Origin: Deltaproteobacteria bacterium
Lineage (GTDB): Bacteria > UBA10199 > 2-02-FULL-44-16
Length of the DNA: 6,106 nt
Assembly: GCA_016203825.1 (NCBI GenBank)
Contig: JACQMA010000178.1
Coordinates: 1-6,106, forward strand
Reading direction: 5' to 3'
Numbering within the stretch: the stretch's first letter is position 1; every line of letters begins with the position of its first letter. The translations under genes were made by a program, and so were the position numbers. Shown here one piece after another: positions 5,665 through 6,106 of this stretch. The notes below the pieces were generated by a model, which searched no databases, was not told the DNA's origin, and saw nothing but the letters and a program-made list of their open reading frames with translations.

Positions 5665-5997
5665 ATGAATCGGTTTCTCGGACTCTTATGTGTGCTTGCA
5701 TCATTAGCGCCATCGATCGCCTTGGCTGCTCCGCGCAAGCTTCCCAATGGTGCCGGAACACTCTCTCAAGGGGAAAAAGCATTCTCGCTCGATCTTGGTT
5801 ACAACTTTCCCAGTCCCATTCTTTATGAAGTACGTGCTGACTTTGGAATACGAAACCGCTTTCAGTTTGGAATTGGTGCGTCCGTGCTTGTCATTGCCAA
5901 CGTCCTGACACTCTATCCAAAATACAACTTTTGGAAGACAAACGATGAACGCAACTTTTTGAGCGCCTATCTCTATCCATCGGTCCTGTCCCCTTGA
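5665..5997 (+). pseudogene. Outer-membrane beta-barrel-like protein, 3' end lost to an IS insertion
   Basis: The remaining 110-residue product begins with a signal peptide: MNR, a hydrophobic core at about 4-21, and a probable cleavage after ALA or ALAA at residue 21 or 22. The mature part shows alternating hydrophobic and polar stretches with aromatic residues, such as FSLDLGYNF, EVRADFGI, RFQFGIGASV and LYPKYNFW, as in transmembrane strands of outer-membrane barrels. I do not recognise the family. The reading frame stops abruptly at TGA 5995-5997, inside sequence that looks like the end of an IS3-family element starting near 5987. Only about 107 residues are native, and the last three codons and the stop come from the element. 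A full barrel would need far more residues, so the gene is almost certainly broken. The frame is open upstream to 5533 inside vapC, but the signal peptide sets the start at 5665 (a TTG at 5662 is possible). Confidence 0.65.
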
Positions 5998-6106
5998 TTG
6001 GAGTAGTTGAAACTTCAGTTTAAGCCACAGCTCGTAGACACTCGTCTGCGAACTGTTGTGGTGTCTTGTACTGCAGAGACGAATGGGGCCTCTGCTCATT
6101 AAACTC
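5987..6106 (-). mobile_element. IS3-family insertion sequence, transposase-end terminus, continues past the window
   Basis: The right edge holds one end of an insertion sequence in reverse orientation. It consists of the transposase C-terminus (6020-6106) and 33 bases of non-coding terminus. Read rightward the outer end begins TGTCCCCTTGATTGGAG. Read from the element it therefore ends in CA, agreeing with the TG...CA termini of IS3-family elements. The boundary near 5987 is inferred from this and from the abrupt end of the neighbouring frame. The other terminus and the target duplication lie outside the window. Confidence 0.75.
6020..6106 (-). CDS. IS3-family transposase (OrfB, integrase core), C-terminal fragment
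   Basis: Only the last 28 residues and the stop codon are in the window; the rest lies beyond the right edge. The peptide EFNEQRPHSSLQYKTPQQFA is the characteristic end of the DDE integrase core of IS3-family OrfB proteins (consensus N-x-x-R-P-H-S-S-L-x-Y-x-T-P-x-x-F). It follows the catalytic glutamate, which must lie outside the window. A short tail, DECLRAVA, precedes the TAA. The frame is intact here, so nothing suggests decay, but completeness of the transposase cannot be judged. It faces the truncated outer-membrane gene tail to tail. Confidence 0.85.
   Translation of the reverse strand, partial: EFNEQRPHSSLQYKTPQQFADECLRAVA

Noticed and set aside
6007..6023. Near-palindrome TTGAAACTTCAGTTTAA at the transposase stop codon
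   Set aside because: The arms are short and AT-rich with a bulged base. It is probably incidental within the IS terminus and too weak to call a terminator.
5704..6099. A 131-codon minus-strand open frame across the truncated gene and IS end
   Set aside because: It is out of frame with the transposase fragment and antisense to the signal-peptide gene.

Overview
The window looks like a chromosomal segment of a free-living Gram-negative bacterium. Sec-type signal peptides, a probable outer-membrane protein, a methylcitrate-cycle gene pair and a textbook sigma-54 promoter all point that way. I cannot name the genus. A deltaproteobacterium-like, Nitrospirota-like or related lineage is only a guess.

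Left part (1-2258). The 3' portion of a long-form uridine/nucleoside kinase runs off the left edge. A complete SPFH/prohibitin membrane-protein gene follows on the same strand. Its 3' end overlaps, tail to tail, the end of an unrecognised 158-residue gene on the minus strand.

Middle (1782-4296, minus strand). In transcription order this is prpB (2-methylisocitrate lyase), prpC (2-methylcitrate synthase) and the unrecognised gene, tightly spaced as in an operon. PrpC condenses propionyl-CoA with oxaloacetate. PrpB cleaves 2-methylisocitrate to pyruvate and succinate. The dehydratase and hydratase steps (PrpD, or AcnD/PrpF) are not in the window.

Right part (4297-6106, plus strand except the end). 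The 245-base divergent spacer carries a perfect -24/-12 (sigma-54) promoter facing rightward into a small secreted ComEA-like helix-hairpin-helix protein. A strong stem-loop ends that unit. Then comes a more accessory, visibly AT-richer stretch: a VapB antitoxin and VapC PIN-domain toxin with overlapping ends, and the start of a probable outer-membrane beta-barrel gene. That last gene is cut off near 5986 by the end of an IS3-family element, whose transposase C-terminus is read on the minus strand to the right edge.

I found no previously undescribed system. The best leads are sigma-54 control of the ComEA-like gene, the unknown third gene behind prpBC, and the insertion-truncated surface-protein gene. 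No rRNA, tRNA or CRISPR array was seen, and no gene-free stretch exceeds 300 bases.
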